From assembly GCF_003073135.1 (NCBI RefSeq), contig NZ_PGDQ01000013.1, positions 62,001 through 126,000 of the forward strand: 64,000 nucleotides of DNA, in the 5' to 3' direction. The translations under genes were made by a program, and so were the position numbers. Of the stretch, positions 54,258 to 62,947 are shown piece by piece. Every line of letters starts with the position of its first letter. The first letter of the stretch is position 1. This DNA is from Euzebya rosea. GTDB taxonomy: Bacteria; Actinomycetota; Nitriliruptoria; Euzebyales; Euzebyaceae. The notes below the pieces were generated by a model, which did no database searches, had not been told where the DNA came from, and worked only from the letters and a program-made list of their open reading frames with translations.

Positions 54258-56489
54258 ATGCACGGCCCGAGATCCAGCCCCGAGCGCGCGCCCCGGCTCT
54301 ACGGACGAGCGTTCGCCGCGGTCGTCGCCGGCCTGCTGATCAGCATCGGCTTCGTCGGTGTGGCGTTGCTGGAGCAGAACAGCGCGCTGTCGGGGCAGCT
54401 CGGCGCGGTTGACCCCATCGTCAACGGCAACGTCCGCGTACTGAGCCAGACCCAGCGCGAGCTGCTCCGCCTGGACGCGCTGATCGCCTCGGGGAACCCG
54501 GACCGAGAGCTGGTCCGGTTCCACGCAGACCTGGTGACCCAACGGATCAGGGAGGCGGGGCTGTCCTATCAGATCAACACCCTCGGCAGCCCGGAGCTGC
54601 TGGCCCAGTCCGGCACGCTCGGCCTCATCTGGACCTCCCGGGCCGAACCCCTGCTCGACGGGGCAGTCGACGGGAGCCCCACCGCACGGGCCGAGCTCAG
54701 GGCGCTGATCGACGAGATCGAGCTGGGCTTCAACCGGCTGGTCAGCGAAGCGGAGATCAACCGTCGCTTCAACGCCGTGGAGGCCAACACCGCGACGTCG
54801 GAGGTGCTGGGCAGGACCCGAGGGGTCCTCGTCGGTGGTGGCGTCAGCGTGGTGCTGTTGCTGGCCGGTGCTGGCCTCGCTGGCCTCGGCTTCGTCCGCT
54901 TCGACCGGCAACGGGCTCGGACGGCCCAGCTGATGTCGGAGCTCAACGACGAGATGCGCATCCTGTCCGCCGTGGCCAGCCACACCAACGCCATGGTGGT
55001 CATCACCGACGCCGACGGCGTCACCACCTGGGTCAACGACGCGTTCGTCGAGTCGACCGGCTATCCCGCAGAGGCCATCGTCGGCCGACGTCCGGGGGAC
55101 GTGCTGCAGGGCCCCGAGACCGACCCGGACACGGTGGCCCGCATGGCCCGTCACGTGTCCGCGGGAGAGGCGTTCACCTGCGAGGTCGTCAACTACTCCG
55201 CCGACGGGGTGCCCTACTGGGTCCGCATCGAGGTCCAGCCGGTCACCGATGACCACGGGACGCTCGTCAACTTCATCGCCGTGGAGTCCGACATCACCGC
55301 CGACCGCGAGGCACAGCGCCGCCTGGAACGGGCGAAGGAGGTCGCGGAGGAGGTCGCCACGGCCAAGTCCAGCTTCCTCGCGACGATGAGCCACGAGATC
55401 CGCACGCCGCTGAACGCCGTCATCGGCCTGACCTCGCTGCTGCAGGGCACCCCGCTCGACGACCAGCAACGCGAGTACGTCACGACCGCCGCGTCGTCGG
55501 GCCGGCTGCTGCTCGACGTCATCAACGACATCCTCAGCTGGTCGGCCCTGGGGTTCGATGCGGTCGAGCTCGAACGCCGGCCGTTCAGTCCGCAGGAGCT
55601 CGTCGAGCAGACCGTCGAGCTGGCCCGTGCGAACGCCACAGCCAAGGACATCCGGGTGACCAGCACGGTGGCCGACGACGTCCCGACGACCCTGGAGGGC
55701 GACCCGACCCGGCTTCGCCAGGTGCTGGTCAACATCGTCGGCAACGCGGTGAAGTTCACCGACGAGGGACACGTCGCCGTGCACGTCGACATCGTCGACC
55801 ACGCCCCGGACGAGGCCACCGTCCCCGTGCGGATCCGGGTGGTCGACACCGGGATCGGCATCCCCGCGGACCAGGTCGATCGGCTCTTCCTGCCCTTCAG
55901 CCAGGCCGATGCCTCGACGACGAGGAGGTACGGCGGCACCGGCCTCGGGCTGGCCATCAGCAACGACCTGGTGGCGCTCATGGGCGGTCGGATCGACGTC
56001 GAAAGCACCCCGGGGACGGGGACCGAGGTCGTGATCCAGCTGGACCTCCCCGTCGGCCGGGACGCGTCGCCGGGACTGGCGTCGACCGCCGAGGTGGACG
56101 CCCCGCCGTCAGCCGACCTCAGGGTGCTGCTGGTCGAGGACGATCCGGTCAACCAGATGGTGGCGTTCCACATGCTGGACCGGCTCGGGTTGACCGCCGA
56201 CGTGGCCGACAACGGACAGGCCGCCCTCGAGGCGGTCCACCGTTGCGACTACGACGTGGTGCTCATGGACGTGCACATGCCGGTCATGGACGGGCCGACC
56301 GCAGCACGGCACATCCGGCAGGAGCTGCCGGCGGCCCGGCAGCCCACGATCGTGGCGATGACGGCCAACGCCATGCCCGGCGACCGCGAACGACTCCTCG
56401 CCGCGGACATGGACGACTACGTGGCCAAGCCGGTCCGCCTCGGCGACCTGGCCACGACCCTGCGTGCGGTGGGAGCCACCCAGTCGTGA
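54258..56489 (+). CDS. hybrid sensor histidine kinase with PAS and receiver domains
   Basis: A 743-residue membrane kinase. Membrane helix 16-37, an extracytoplasmic helical sensor domain (40-188), helix 190-213, a PAS domain (about 235-350) and a HisKA domain with SHEIRTPLN (H379) follow in order. The HATPase domain then has NIVGNAVKF, DTGIGIP and GGTGLGLAI, and the receiver domain has D671 in VLMDVHMP and a late Lys in AKP. All phosphotransfer residues are intact. Phosphate would pass to the HPt protein at 58102 and on to a receiver. It follows the lipoprotein gene by 2 bases. Confidence 0.93.
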   Translation: MHGPRSSPERAPRLYGRAFAAVVAGLLISIGFVGVALLEQNSALSGQLGAVDPIVNGNVRVLSQTQRELLRLDALIASGNPDRELVRFHADLVTQRIREAGLSYQINTLGSPELLAQSGTLGLIWTSRAEPLLDGAVDGSPTARAELRALIDEIELGFNRLVSEAEINRRFNAVEANTATSEVLGRTRGVLVGGGVSVVLLLAGAGLAGLGFVRFDRQRARTAQLMSELNDEMRILSAVASHTNAMVVITDADGVTTWVNDAFVESTGYPAEAIVGRRPGDVLQGPETDPDTVARMARHVSAGEAFTCEVVNYSADGVPYWVRIEVQPVTDDHGTLVNFIAVESDITADREAQRRLERAKEVAEEVATAKSSFLATMSHEIRTPLNAVIGLTSLLQGTPLDDQQREYVTTAASSGRLLLDVINDILSWSALGFDAVELERRPFSPQELVEQTVELARANATAKDIRVTSTVADDVPTTLEGDPTRLRQVLVNIVGNAVKFTDEGHVAVHVDIVDHAPDEATVPVRIRVVDTGIGIPADQVDRLFLPFSQADASTTRRYGGTGLGLAISNDLVALMGGRIDVESTPGTGTEVVIQLDLPVGRDASPGLASTAEVDAPPSADLRVLLVEDDPVNQMVAFHMLDRLGLTADVADNGQAALEAVHRCDYDVVLMDVHMPVMDGPTAARHIRQELPAARQPTIVAMTANAMPGDRERLLAADMDDYVAKPVRLGDLATTLRAVGATQS

Positions 56490-56539
56490 GGTGATCTTGA
56501 GGATCCGTCCGCATGGGCTTGAGGCCCCCCGCGTACACC
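56484..56539 (+). promoter_or_regulatory. triple-repeat operator and -10 for the receiver-EAL gene (site C)
   Basis: TCGTGAGG (56484, overlapping the kinase stop), TCTTGAGG (56495) and GCTTGAGG (56517), offsets 0, 11 and 33. Nine bases later is TACACC (56534-56539), with ATG 56547 7 bases further, so the mRNA is probably leaderless. Confidence 0.65.
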
Positions 56540-56546
56540 TTGGACC

Positions 56547-58109
56547 ATGATCACGGCACCTTCCCCCGACCGCGCCCGCACCGGGTGCGTCCTGGTCGTC
56601 GAGGACGACCCGACCCAACGCCTCACCTACGCCGCGATGGCCGGACTCACCGGCCTGGACGTCCTGGACTTCCCCGACGCCGAGTCGGTCATCGCACACC
56701 TCGACACCGCCGACGACGCCGAGGTCGCCCTGATGGTCCTCGACGTCGACCTCGGTACGGGCAGCGGCCTCGACGTCCTGCGGTGGGCTCGCGGCCGACG
56801 GCAGCTGGCCACGGTGCCGGTGATCCTGCTGACGGGACACGACGACGTCGACGCCCGCGTGGCGGGGCTCGGTGCCGGGGCCAACGACTACGTCGGCAAG
56901 CCCGTCCATCCCCGCGAGCTACGAGCACGCATTGATGCCCACCTGCGCACGACCACCTCGTGGAACACCGTGCTGCAGGACGACCTCACCCGCCGTGCGG
57001 CCCTCGGCGAGGCCGTCGCCGCGGCGGCCGTGGACGCCGGGCCCGAACGGGTTCGCGACGTCATCGAGGCGCTCGTCGCCGACCTGCCCGGGGCGCGACG
57101 AGCCATCGTCGTCCCGCTGACCGCCGCCGGGACCGACGCCGCCACCGGCGCCGGACGCGACGACGGCGCCGTCACCGCCGCCGTGCTGGCCCACCACCGC
57201 CAGCAGGGGGCCTTCGTGTTCGCCCACGACGACCGGTCCCTGGCCTGCGCCCCGCTCGGCATCGGGGACCGCACGGGTGGGCTGCTGCTCGTGGAGCGCG
57301 ACAGGAGTTCCGGTGTGTCCGCGGACCGGCTGCTGGCATCGTGCATCGATGCGGCCACGGTCATCGCGCCGGTGCTGGCCGAGCACGTGCTGGGCCCGAG
57401 CGCCCTTGCCGTCACCCATGACCGGATCAGCCGGATCATCGAGTCGAGCGCACACAAGCCCGTGTTCCAGCCGATCGTGGACCTCGGGTCGGGCGAGGTC
57501 GTCGGGTACGAGGGGCTGACCAGATTCCCCGACGGACGCCCTGACCTGGTCTTCGCCGACGCGGCCAGGGTCGGGCTGTCTGCGCTGCTCCACCGTGCGA
57601 CCGTCACCTCGATGCTCGATGCCGCCGCGGGACTGCCCGACCACTGCTACGTGGCGATCAACGCCTCGCCCGATGTCGTCGTCGGAGGGCACCTGACCGG
57701 GCTGCTGCCGACGGACCGCGACGTCGTCGTGGAGATCACCGAGCACGACCGGGTCGAGGACTACGACCGCCTCGTCACCGCCGTCCGAGGGCTGGGTCCG
57801 CGGGTTCGCCTCGCCGTGGACGACGCCGGGGCCGGCTACTCCTCCCTCCAGCACATCCTCTCGCTGCGTCCGGACTTGATCAAGCTCGACCGGTCCCTGG
57901 TCGCGGGGTTGCACACCGATCCGGGACAGGAGGCGATGGTGGCGGGGCTCGTGCACTTCGCTGGCCGGACGGGGGCCCGGATCGTCGCGGAGGGCATCGA
58001 GGACGCCGATGAGATGCAGGCTGCCCGGGCCCTGGGCGTGGACTACGGGCAGGGGTACCACCTGGGGCGCCCGGCACCGGTCGGCGAGGCGGCGGTGTCC
58101 CGTGGCTGA
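56547..58109 (+). CDS. receiver-GAF-EAL protein, c-di-GMP phosphodiesterase
   Basis: A 520-residue response regulator. The receiver domain (10-130) has ED at 20-21, phosphoacceptor D66 in VLDVDLG and Lys in GKPVHP. A GAF-like domain (about 150-285) follows. The EAL domain from about residue 300 has EGL (E322) for EAL, INASPD, VEITEHD, VDDAGAGYSS, IKLDRSL, VAEGIED and GQGYHLGRP, so the metal and catalytic residues appear complete. It should lower c-di-GMP when phosphorylated or dephosphorylated. It is preceded by the third triple-repeat operator. Its end overlaps the HPt gene by 8 bases. Confidence 0.92.
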   Translation: MITAPSPDRARTGCVLVVEDDPTQRLTYAAMAGLTGLDVLDFPDAESVIAHLDTADDAEVALMVLDVDLGTGSGLDVLRWARGRRQLATVPVILLTGHDDVDARVAGLGAGANDYVGKPVHPRELRARIDAHLRTTTSWNTVLQDDLTRRAALGEAVAAAAVDAGPERVRDVIEALVADLPGARRAIVVPLTAAGTDAATGAGRDDGAVTAAVLAHHRQQGAFVFAHDDRSLACAPLGIGDRTGGLLLVERDRSSGVSADRLLASCIDAATVIAPVLAEHVLGPSALAVTHDRISRIIESSAHKPVFQPIVDLGSGEVVGYEGLTRFPDGRPDLVFADAARVGLSALLHRATVTSMLDAAAGLPDHCYVAINASPDVVVGGHLTGLLPTDRDVVVEITEHDRVEDYDRLVTAVRGLGPRVRLAVDDAGAGYSSLQHILSLRPDLIKLDRSLVAGLHTDPGQEAMVAGLVHFAGRTGARIVAEGIEDADEMQAARALGVDYGQGYHLGRPAPVGEAAVSRG

Positions 58110-58467
58110 GTCGCCGGTGGCGTACGACGACGCCGGCCTGGTCGCCGAGACGCTCGGGGTCCTCCAGGAGCAGGTCGGTGGGCCGGACGTGGTGTCGATG
58201 ATCGTGACCACGTTCCTCGACGGACTGGCGGGTCGACTGGACGCGCTGGCCGCCGCCGCCACCGCAGGGGACCACGACGGGGTGGGACGGACGGCGCACA
58301 CGCTCAAGTCCGCGGCCGCCCTCGTCGGGCTGCACGGGCTCTCGGCCCGGGCGCAGGCGCTCGAGCTGGCCCCCGCCGACGCCGGCCACCTCGCCGACGT
58401 GCGTGCTGCGCTGCGGGCCTGCACGGCGCCGCTCCGCATGGGCATGGCTGACCTCCGGGCCGGCTGA
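58102..58467 (+). CDS. HPt phosphotransfer protein
   Basis: A 121-residue four-helix histidine phosphotransfer protein with the active motif RTAHTLKSAAALVG (His66). GTG 58102 overlaps the EAL gene end by 8 bases. It supplies the missing link of a phosphorelay from the hybrid kinase receiver to the receiver of the EAL protein or to a regulator elsewhere. Confidence 0.85.
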   Translation: MAESPVAYDDAGLVAETLGVLQEQVGGPDVVSMIVTTFLDGLAGRLDALAAAATAGDHDGVGRTAHTLKSAAALVGLHGLSARAQALELAPADAGHLADVRAALRACTAPLRMGMADLRAG

Positions 58468-58499
58468 CCCCCACCGGGGACCGTCGCGCTCGTGGGGCG

Positions 58500-59777
58500 T
58501 CAGGCCAGGTCCATCTCCCTCGCGGCTCGGAGGAGCTCCTCGCGATGGGCAGGATCGGCGATCCCGATCAGCTGGGCGGCTCGCTCGCGCAGCGATCGGC
58601 CACGCAGCTCGGCGACCCCGTGCTCGGTCACGACGTGGTCCACGGTGTTCTTGAGGGTGGTGACCACCGAACCGGTCGTCAGCCGGCCGACGATGCGCGA
58701 GACGTTGCCGCCCCGGGCCGTGGAGGGAAGCACGATGAACCCCTTGCCCCCGGGCGAGTGCAACGCCCCCCTCGCGAAGTCGGCCTGCCCTCCCGAGGAC
58801 GACCAGTACCTGCCGTTGATGGTCTCCGACGCGCACTGGCCGTACAGGTCGACCTCGACGGTCGCGTTGATCGACACGAAGCTGGGGTGCTGGGCGATCT
58901 CCTCGCGGCTGTTCACCACGTCGACCCGGTGGAACTGCACCGTCGGGTTGTCCTCGATGTAGTCGTAGAGGGCCTGGGTGCCGAGGGCGAACGTCGTGAT
59001 GGCCGGCCGATCGAGGCGCACGGCTCCAGAGGTGGCCAACCCCATCAGCCCGTCGGCGAACAGCTCGGTGTGGATCGACAGGTCGCGATGGCCGGCCAGC
59101 TTCGCCAGCAGGGCCTCCGGGACCGCGCCGATCCCGGCCTGGATCGTCGCCCCGTTGGGCACGCGCTCGGCGACGTGGTCGGCGATCCGGTTGGCGGTCG
59201 CGTCGGGCACGGGCGGCGGGACCTCGACCAGCGGGTAGTCGGCGTCGCACCAGCCGACGACGTCGTTGATGTGCACGCGGTTGCGGCCCCGGGTGGCCGG
59301 CATGCGGGCGTTGGCCTCGATGAAGAACGGCACCTTGCCGATCAGCGCCGAGGTGTAGCCGCCCGTCGTGCCCAGGGAGAAGAAGCCGTGCTCGTCGGGT
59401 GGCGCGGCCGACGCAACGACCAGCTCGACGTCCCGTGCGGTGTCCAGCAGCACCGGGACCTCGCTGAAGTGGTTGGGGATCAGGTCGATCGTGCCCGCGT
59501 GGAAGGCCGGACGGGTGACGTGGGACAGGAAGTAGGAGATGTGGCGCAGGCCATCGATGCGTCCGTGCAGGTAGTCGCGGTCGTGGAGCGCGTGCATCTG
59601 GTGCAGCCGCACGTCCCGCAGTCGTCCGGCCCGTCCGGCCAGTTCGATCGCGTCGAGCACCGTCACCGGCTCGCCGTTGGCGATCGGCACGACGACATCG
59701 ACATCGGGTCGCAGGTGGTCCAGGACGGCGTCGGCGGCACCTCGCCGGCGGTCGAGCAGCTGCTGGATGTGGTCCAT
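58500..59777 (-). CDS. acetyl-CoA hydrolase/transferase family protein
   Basis: A 425-residue CoA-transferase of the 4-hydroxybutyrate/acetate CoA-transferase type. GIGAVPEALL, IHTELFADGLMGL (with the likely catalytic Glu) and GGQADFARGA with PGGKGFIVLPSTARGG are characteristic. It moves CoA between acyl groups such as acetate, succinate or propionate in the cytoplasm. A GAGG sequence lies close before the ATG. It converges with the HPt gene, leaving 32 bases. Confidence 0.9.
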   Translation of the reverse strand: MDHIQQLLDRRRGAADAVLDHLRPDVDVVVPIANGEPVTVLDAIELAGRAGRLRDVRLHQMHALHDRDYLHGRIDGLRHISYFLSHVTRPAFHAGTIDLIPNHFSEVPVLLDTARDVELVVASAAPPDEHGFFSLGTTGGYTSALIGKVPFFIEANARMPATRGRNRVHINDVVGWCDADYPLVEVPPPVPDATANRIADHVAERVPNGATIQAGIGAVPEALLAKLAGHRDLSIHTELFADGLMGLATSGAVRLDRPAITTFALGTQALYDYIEDNPTVQFHRVDVVNSREEIAQHPSFVSINATVEVDLYGQCASETINGRYWSSSGGQADFARGALHSPGGKGFIVLPSTARGGNVSRIVGRLTTGSVVTTLKNTVDHVVTEHGVAELRGRSLRERAAQLIGIADPAHREELLRAAREMDLA

Positions 59778-59852
59778 GTCCTCGATCCTCGCCCAGATGG
59801 GGGGGCTCGTGCCCGGATCGCCGGCGTATCCGAGCCCCTGCCCGTGTCCGAC

Positions 59853-60383
59853 TCAGGTGCGGGGGACGGGGAACGGCAGGTCGGCCGGCCGCACCCACCC
59901 GCGGTCCAGCACCCCCCACAGGCCGACCATGATCGCGTCGGCGGTGTCGCTGCGGAGGGGCCCCTTCGGGGCAGGTGGCACGTCCGGCCCTCCTGTGGCC
60001 CGTGACCACTCGATGACCTGCACGGCGCGGTCCTTCGCGGCCGCCTTGGCCGTGGCCGACGGCGTCCGGTCGCGAGGCCAGAGGAGCACCGCACGCCATC
60101 GTTCGGGGGTCACGTTGGCGGTGGTTGCCCCCAGCCGCCCGGCGGCCCTCGCCCAGATCTCGCCCATGGCACGGTCGCCCTCGACCACGACCTCGTCGAC
60201 CGGCGCGACGTCGCGCAGCATGCGTGGTGCAGCCCGCCTGAGCGTCGCGCGGGATCCCAGGTGCGTGGAGGAGTACCGACGCAGGCGCACGACGCCGGCT
60301 GCATCGGGGGCGTAGACGGCGACACCGGTGCGCAGGCCGAGGTCGACCCCGACGAGGGTCCCGGGTGTCGCGTCGTCGTCCAC
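59853..60383 (-). CDS. RuvC-like RNase H-fold protein
   Basis: A 176-residue protein with the acidic residues of RuvC-type nucleases in the right order: D14 in VGVDLGLRTG, E68 in VVVEGD, and D146 and D149 in SDTADAIMVGLWG, with the D-x-x-D spacing of RuvC. It lacks other RuvC signatures and is not next to ruvA or ruvB, so it is probably a separate family of Holliday-junction or RNase H-like nucleases. ATG 60383 follows the next gene's end by 63 bases. Confidence 0.65.
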   Translation of the reverse strand: MDDDATPGTLVGVDLGLRTGVAVYAPDAAGVVRLRRYSSTHLGSRATLRRAAPRMLRDVAPVDEVVVEGDRAMGEIWARAAGRLGATTANVTPERWRAVLLWPRDRTPSATAKAAAKDRAVQVIEWSRATGGPDVPPAPKGPLRSDTADAIMVGLWGVLDRGWVRPADLPFPVPRT

Positions 60384-60446
60384 GACGGCCGAGTGTCCCC
60401 GATCGGCCGGCCCTGGACACGGCTCGAGGGCCAGGGGACGGGCGGG

Positions 60447-60710
60447 TCAGCCCGGCAGCGCGGCTCGCGACCGGTTGTCCACGGCCAGGCGGGAGACGGC
60501 GACCGCGCCGACGTGGCCGACGAGGACCGGCCAGAAGCCACCGAAGAGGACGAGGTCGACCACGCCGCCGGCGACGGCGCCGACGAGGAACCCGAGCCAG
60601 GCGCCGACCAGGCCGGCGCCGGCGATGGGGCCCGCCGACACGCGACCTCCCCGACGGGAGAACGCGGTCCACAGGCCGATGGCGGTCACGGTGAGGAAGG
60701 GAACGATCAT
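60447..60710 (-). CDS. small membrane protein
   Basis: An 87-residue protein with three short hydrophobic helices rich in Gly, Ala and Val. I recognise no family. ATG 60710 was chosen because GGAGGAGGG lies 8 bases upstream on the minus strand; the frame extends further without support. Possibly cotranscribed with the RuvC-like gene. Confidence 0.6.
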   Translation of the reverse strand: MIVPFLTVTAIGLWTAFSRRGGRVSAGPIAGAGLVGAWLGFLVGAVAGGVVDLVLFGGFWPVLVGHVGAVAVSRLAVDNRSRAALPG

Positions 60711-60787
60711 GCAGCCAACCCTCCTCCTCGCCCCGGCGGGACACCATCGGGGACATCCCTGTCGGGGACACACCGGAGGCATCCCGT

Positions 60788-60793
60788 TACCCT
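60788..60793 (+). promoter_or_regulatory. -10 hexamer TACCCT, leaderless type
   Basis: TACCCT ends 7 bases before ATG 60801; GGGACA at 60765-60770, 17 bases upstream, is a possible -35. Confidence 0.45.
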
Positions 60794-60800
60794 GCCCGAC

Positions 60801-61076
60801 ATGGAGCCCACGGCCATCACCATCGTCAGCCAGCTGATCACCGACGCCCGCACCCGGTTCGGGGCGGACGCCGTCGGACGACTCGACGTCCCGGGCGACC
60901 TGCTGGACGACACGATGGAGGCCGTCCTGCAGCTCGGCGGTTCCGTCGACGCCGACGGCTGCGTGGTCGAGGGCGTCACCATCCGCGAGCTGCCCGCCGG
61001 GGAACCGGTGTCACGGGCGTGGGTGATCGGCGAGGACGCACCGCGTCCGTTGACCCCGCTGGAGGGCGACGGCTGA
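60801..61076 (+). CDS. small acidic protein, unknown
   Basis: A 91-residue acidic cytoplasmic protein with no cysteine cluster or membrane helix. It looks like a compact alpha/beta domain (ITIVSQLITDARTRFGADAV, then AVLQLGGSVDADGCVVEGVTI). I recognise no family. The leaderless promoter supports it as a real gene. Confidence 0.6.
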   Translation: MEPTAITIVSQLITDARTRFGADAVGRLDVPGDLLDDTMEAVLQLGGSVDADGCVVEGVTIRELPAGEPVSRAWVIGEDAPRPLTPLEGDG

Positions 61077-61155
61077 CCGGCCCCGACGGGGACCGACGAC
61101 GAGCCACCCGGAGACCACCACCGACGCACAGGCGCTGGCCCACCCCACGGCCGAT

Positions 61156-61253
61156 GTGCAGCTCCGCCGCCCCGGCGGCGAAGCTGCACAACTCGGCCGG
61201 GTGCTGGTGCACCTCGGCGCCCACGTCGGCCGAAGTGCACAATCGCGCGGTGA
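61156..61253. repeat. palindrome and degenerate direct repeats between convergent genes
   Basis: Bases 61156-61189 form a 34-base palindrome with a single mismatched pair (ends GTGCAGCT/AGCTGCAC). A related sequence, GAAG-TGCACAA followed by a CG-rich block, occurs at about 61180-61203 and again at 61232-61253. No gene is seen in 61077-61278. Confidence 0.55.
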
Positions 61254-61278
61254 TCCCGGACGGGCCGGCCGAGCACCC

Positions 61279-62076
61279 CTAGGCGTCGATGACGACGCCG
61301 TCGACCTCCGTGGTCACCGCGTCACCGAAGAAGCAGCGGTGGTCGGCGATGCGGGCGGCGTCGTCCAGCGGGTCGGGGTACCCCCAGGCCACGTCGTCCG
61401 CCGAGCCGTCGGCCATCGACCAGTACGCGGCGTCGCCCTTGTAGGCGCAGTGCGTGCGGGTGGTCGACCCGACGAGGAGGTCGGTGCGGATGTCGGCCTC
61501 GGGCAGGTAGAAGCGGTTCGGCAGGCCGGTCTCGCTGAGCACCATCGGGCGGCCCGACCGAGCGACCTCCACGTCGCCGACGCGGACGACGACGGTGCGA
61601 CTGCTGCGGCGGACGTCGACCCGGTGGTACGGGTCGCGCAGGTGCCCCTCCACCTGCTCGTCCTCGTCGAACCAGGCGTCGAACCGGTCGAAGTACGGGG
61701 CGACGTAGCCCGCCAACCACGGGGCGTCGGCGTTGGGCTCGGGGTAGCCCCAGACGGCGTTCTCCAGCGTTCGATCGCCGACGACGACCGACCAGTAGCT
61801 GGCGTCGCCCTTGAACGGGCAGTGGGTCGACAGCTCGGTCGGCTGCAGCAGGTCCATGCGCACGTCCTCGACCGGCACGTACAGGGCCGGCAGGATGTTG
61901 GACTCGTGCAGCAGCATGCCGCGCGTCGTGTCGATGACGACCTCGCCGTTCACCACGCCACGCACGCGCCGGGGGAATCCGCTGAACAGGATCCGGTGGG
62001 CCGGCCCCTCGATGGTGTAGTTGGTGGTCTCGGGCGGGTTGGTGCCGAGGGGTCCGTCGGACAACGACAGCGTCAT
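61279..62076 (-). CDS. protein with two DUF427 domains
   Basis: A 265-residue protein with two tandem DUF427 domains. Each carries the pattern YLP..D followed by T.C..KG.A.YWS and GYPxP, seen at THCPFKGDASYWSV with WGYPEP and at THCAYKGDAAYWSM with WGYPDP. Function is unknown. ATG 62076 has AGGAGC 6 bases upstream, which decides this start over longer frames. It diverges from the transporter operon. Confidence 0.88.
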   Translation of the reverse strand: MTLSLSDGPLGTNPPETTNYTIEGPAHRILFSGFPRRVRGVVNGEVVIDTTRGMLLHESNILPALYVPVEDVRMDLLQPTELSTHCPFKGDASYWSVVVGDRTLENAVWGYPEPNADAPWLAGYVAPYFDRFDAWFDEDEQVEGHLRDPYHRVDVRRSSRTVVVRVGDVEVARSGRPMVLSETGLPNRFYLPEADIRTDLLVGSTTRTHCAYKGDAAYWSMADGSADDVAWGYPDPLDDAARIADHRCFFGDAVTTEVDGVVIDA

Positions 62077-62158
62077 GGGGAGCTCCTGATGGGGTTTGGC
62101 ATGGCGTGAACATGGGCATGGGGGCCTTGCGTCGTGCCGAGGGTCGGCGGACGCCGGA

Positions 62159-62164
62159 TAGGGT
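62159..62164 (+). promoter_or_regulatory. -10 hexamer TAGGGT, leaderless type
   Basis: TAGGGT ends 6 bases before ATG 62171 of the transporter permease. Confidence 0.45.
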
Positions 62165-62170
62165 CGCCCC

Positions 62171-62947
62171 ATGGTTCGACAACGCGACAACGACGCTCTT
62201 GTTCCCGAAGGGGAGCGGAAAGTGCTCACCATCGCCGCCGCTCTCGGCGGCGTTCTGCTGCTGCTGCTCGCCTGGAGGCTGGTCACCGCCTTCGACGGCG
62301 TGGTCAGCTGGGTGGAGTTCGTGGCCAGCCGGCCCGACGACATCCTCCAGCTGACGATCGAGCACACGGTCCTGACGGTCACCGCGATGCTGACCGGCGC
62401 GGCGATCGCCATCCCGCTCGGGGTGGCCGTGCATCGCAGCCCGGTCGGGAAGCAGGTCGCGCTGACCCTGTCGAGCATCGCCCTGACGATCCCGTCCCTG
62501 GCCCTGTTCGCGGTGTTCATCCCGCTGGTCGGCATCGGCTTCATGCCGCCGTACCTCGCGCTGACGATCTACTCGATCCTGCCGATCCTGCGGAACACCA
62601 TCACGGGCCTCGACCAGGTCGACCCGGCGATCGTGGAGGCCGCCAAGGGCATGGGGCTGTCCAACATGCAGCGCATCCGAAAGGTGCAGCTGCCCCTGGC
62701 GTGGCCGGTCATCCTGACCGGCATCCGCGTGGCCACGGTGCTGACGATCTCGATCGCCGCCATCGCCACCCTCGTCGCCGGCGGGGGGCTGGGCGACTTC
62801 ATCAAGGACGGCCTCGCCCGCTTCCCGCTGCCCACGTCGGTGGAGCGCATCTGGACCGGCACCGTCTTCATCATCCTCCTCGCCCTGGTCTTCGAGCGCC
62901 TCTTCGCGCTGCTGACCAAGGTCACCACCTCGAAGGGACTCCAGTGA
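62171..62947 (+). CDS. osmoprotectant ABC transporter permease (ProW/OpuCB-like)
   Basis: A 258-residue permease with six hydrophobic helices and the EAA loop VEAAKGMGLSNMQRIRKVQLPLAWPVILTGIR typical of glycine betaine or choline importers. It works with the ATPase gene that overlaps its end by 4 bases. The N-terminus is charged, followed by a membrane helix at about 20-38. Confidence 0.92.
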   Translation: MVRQRDNDALVPEGERKVLTIAAALGGVLLLLLAWRLVTAFDGVVSWVEFVASRPDDILQLTIEHTVLTVTAMLTGAAIAIPLGVAVHRSPVGKQVALTLSSIALTIPSLALFAVFIPLVGIGFMPPYLALTIYSILPILRNTITGLDQVDPAIVEAAKGMGLSNMQRIRKVQLPLAWPVILTGIRVATVLTISIAAIATLVAGGGLGDFIKDGLARFPLPTSVERIWTGTVFIILLALVFERLFALLTKVTTSKGLQ

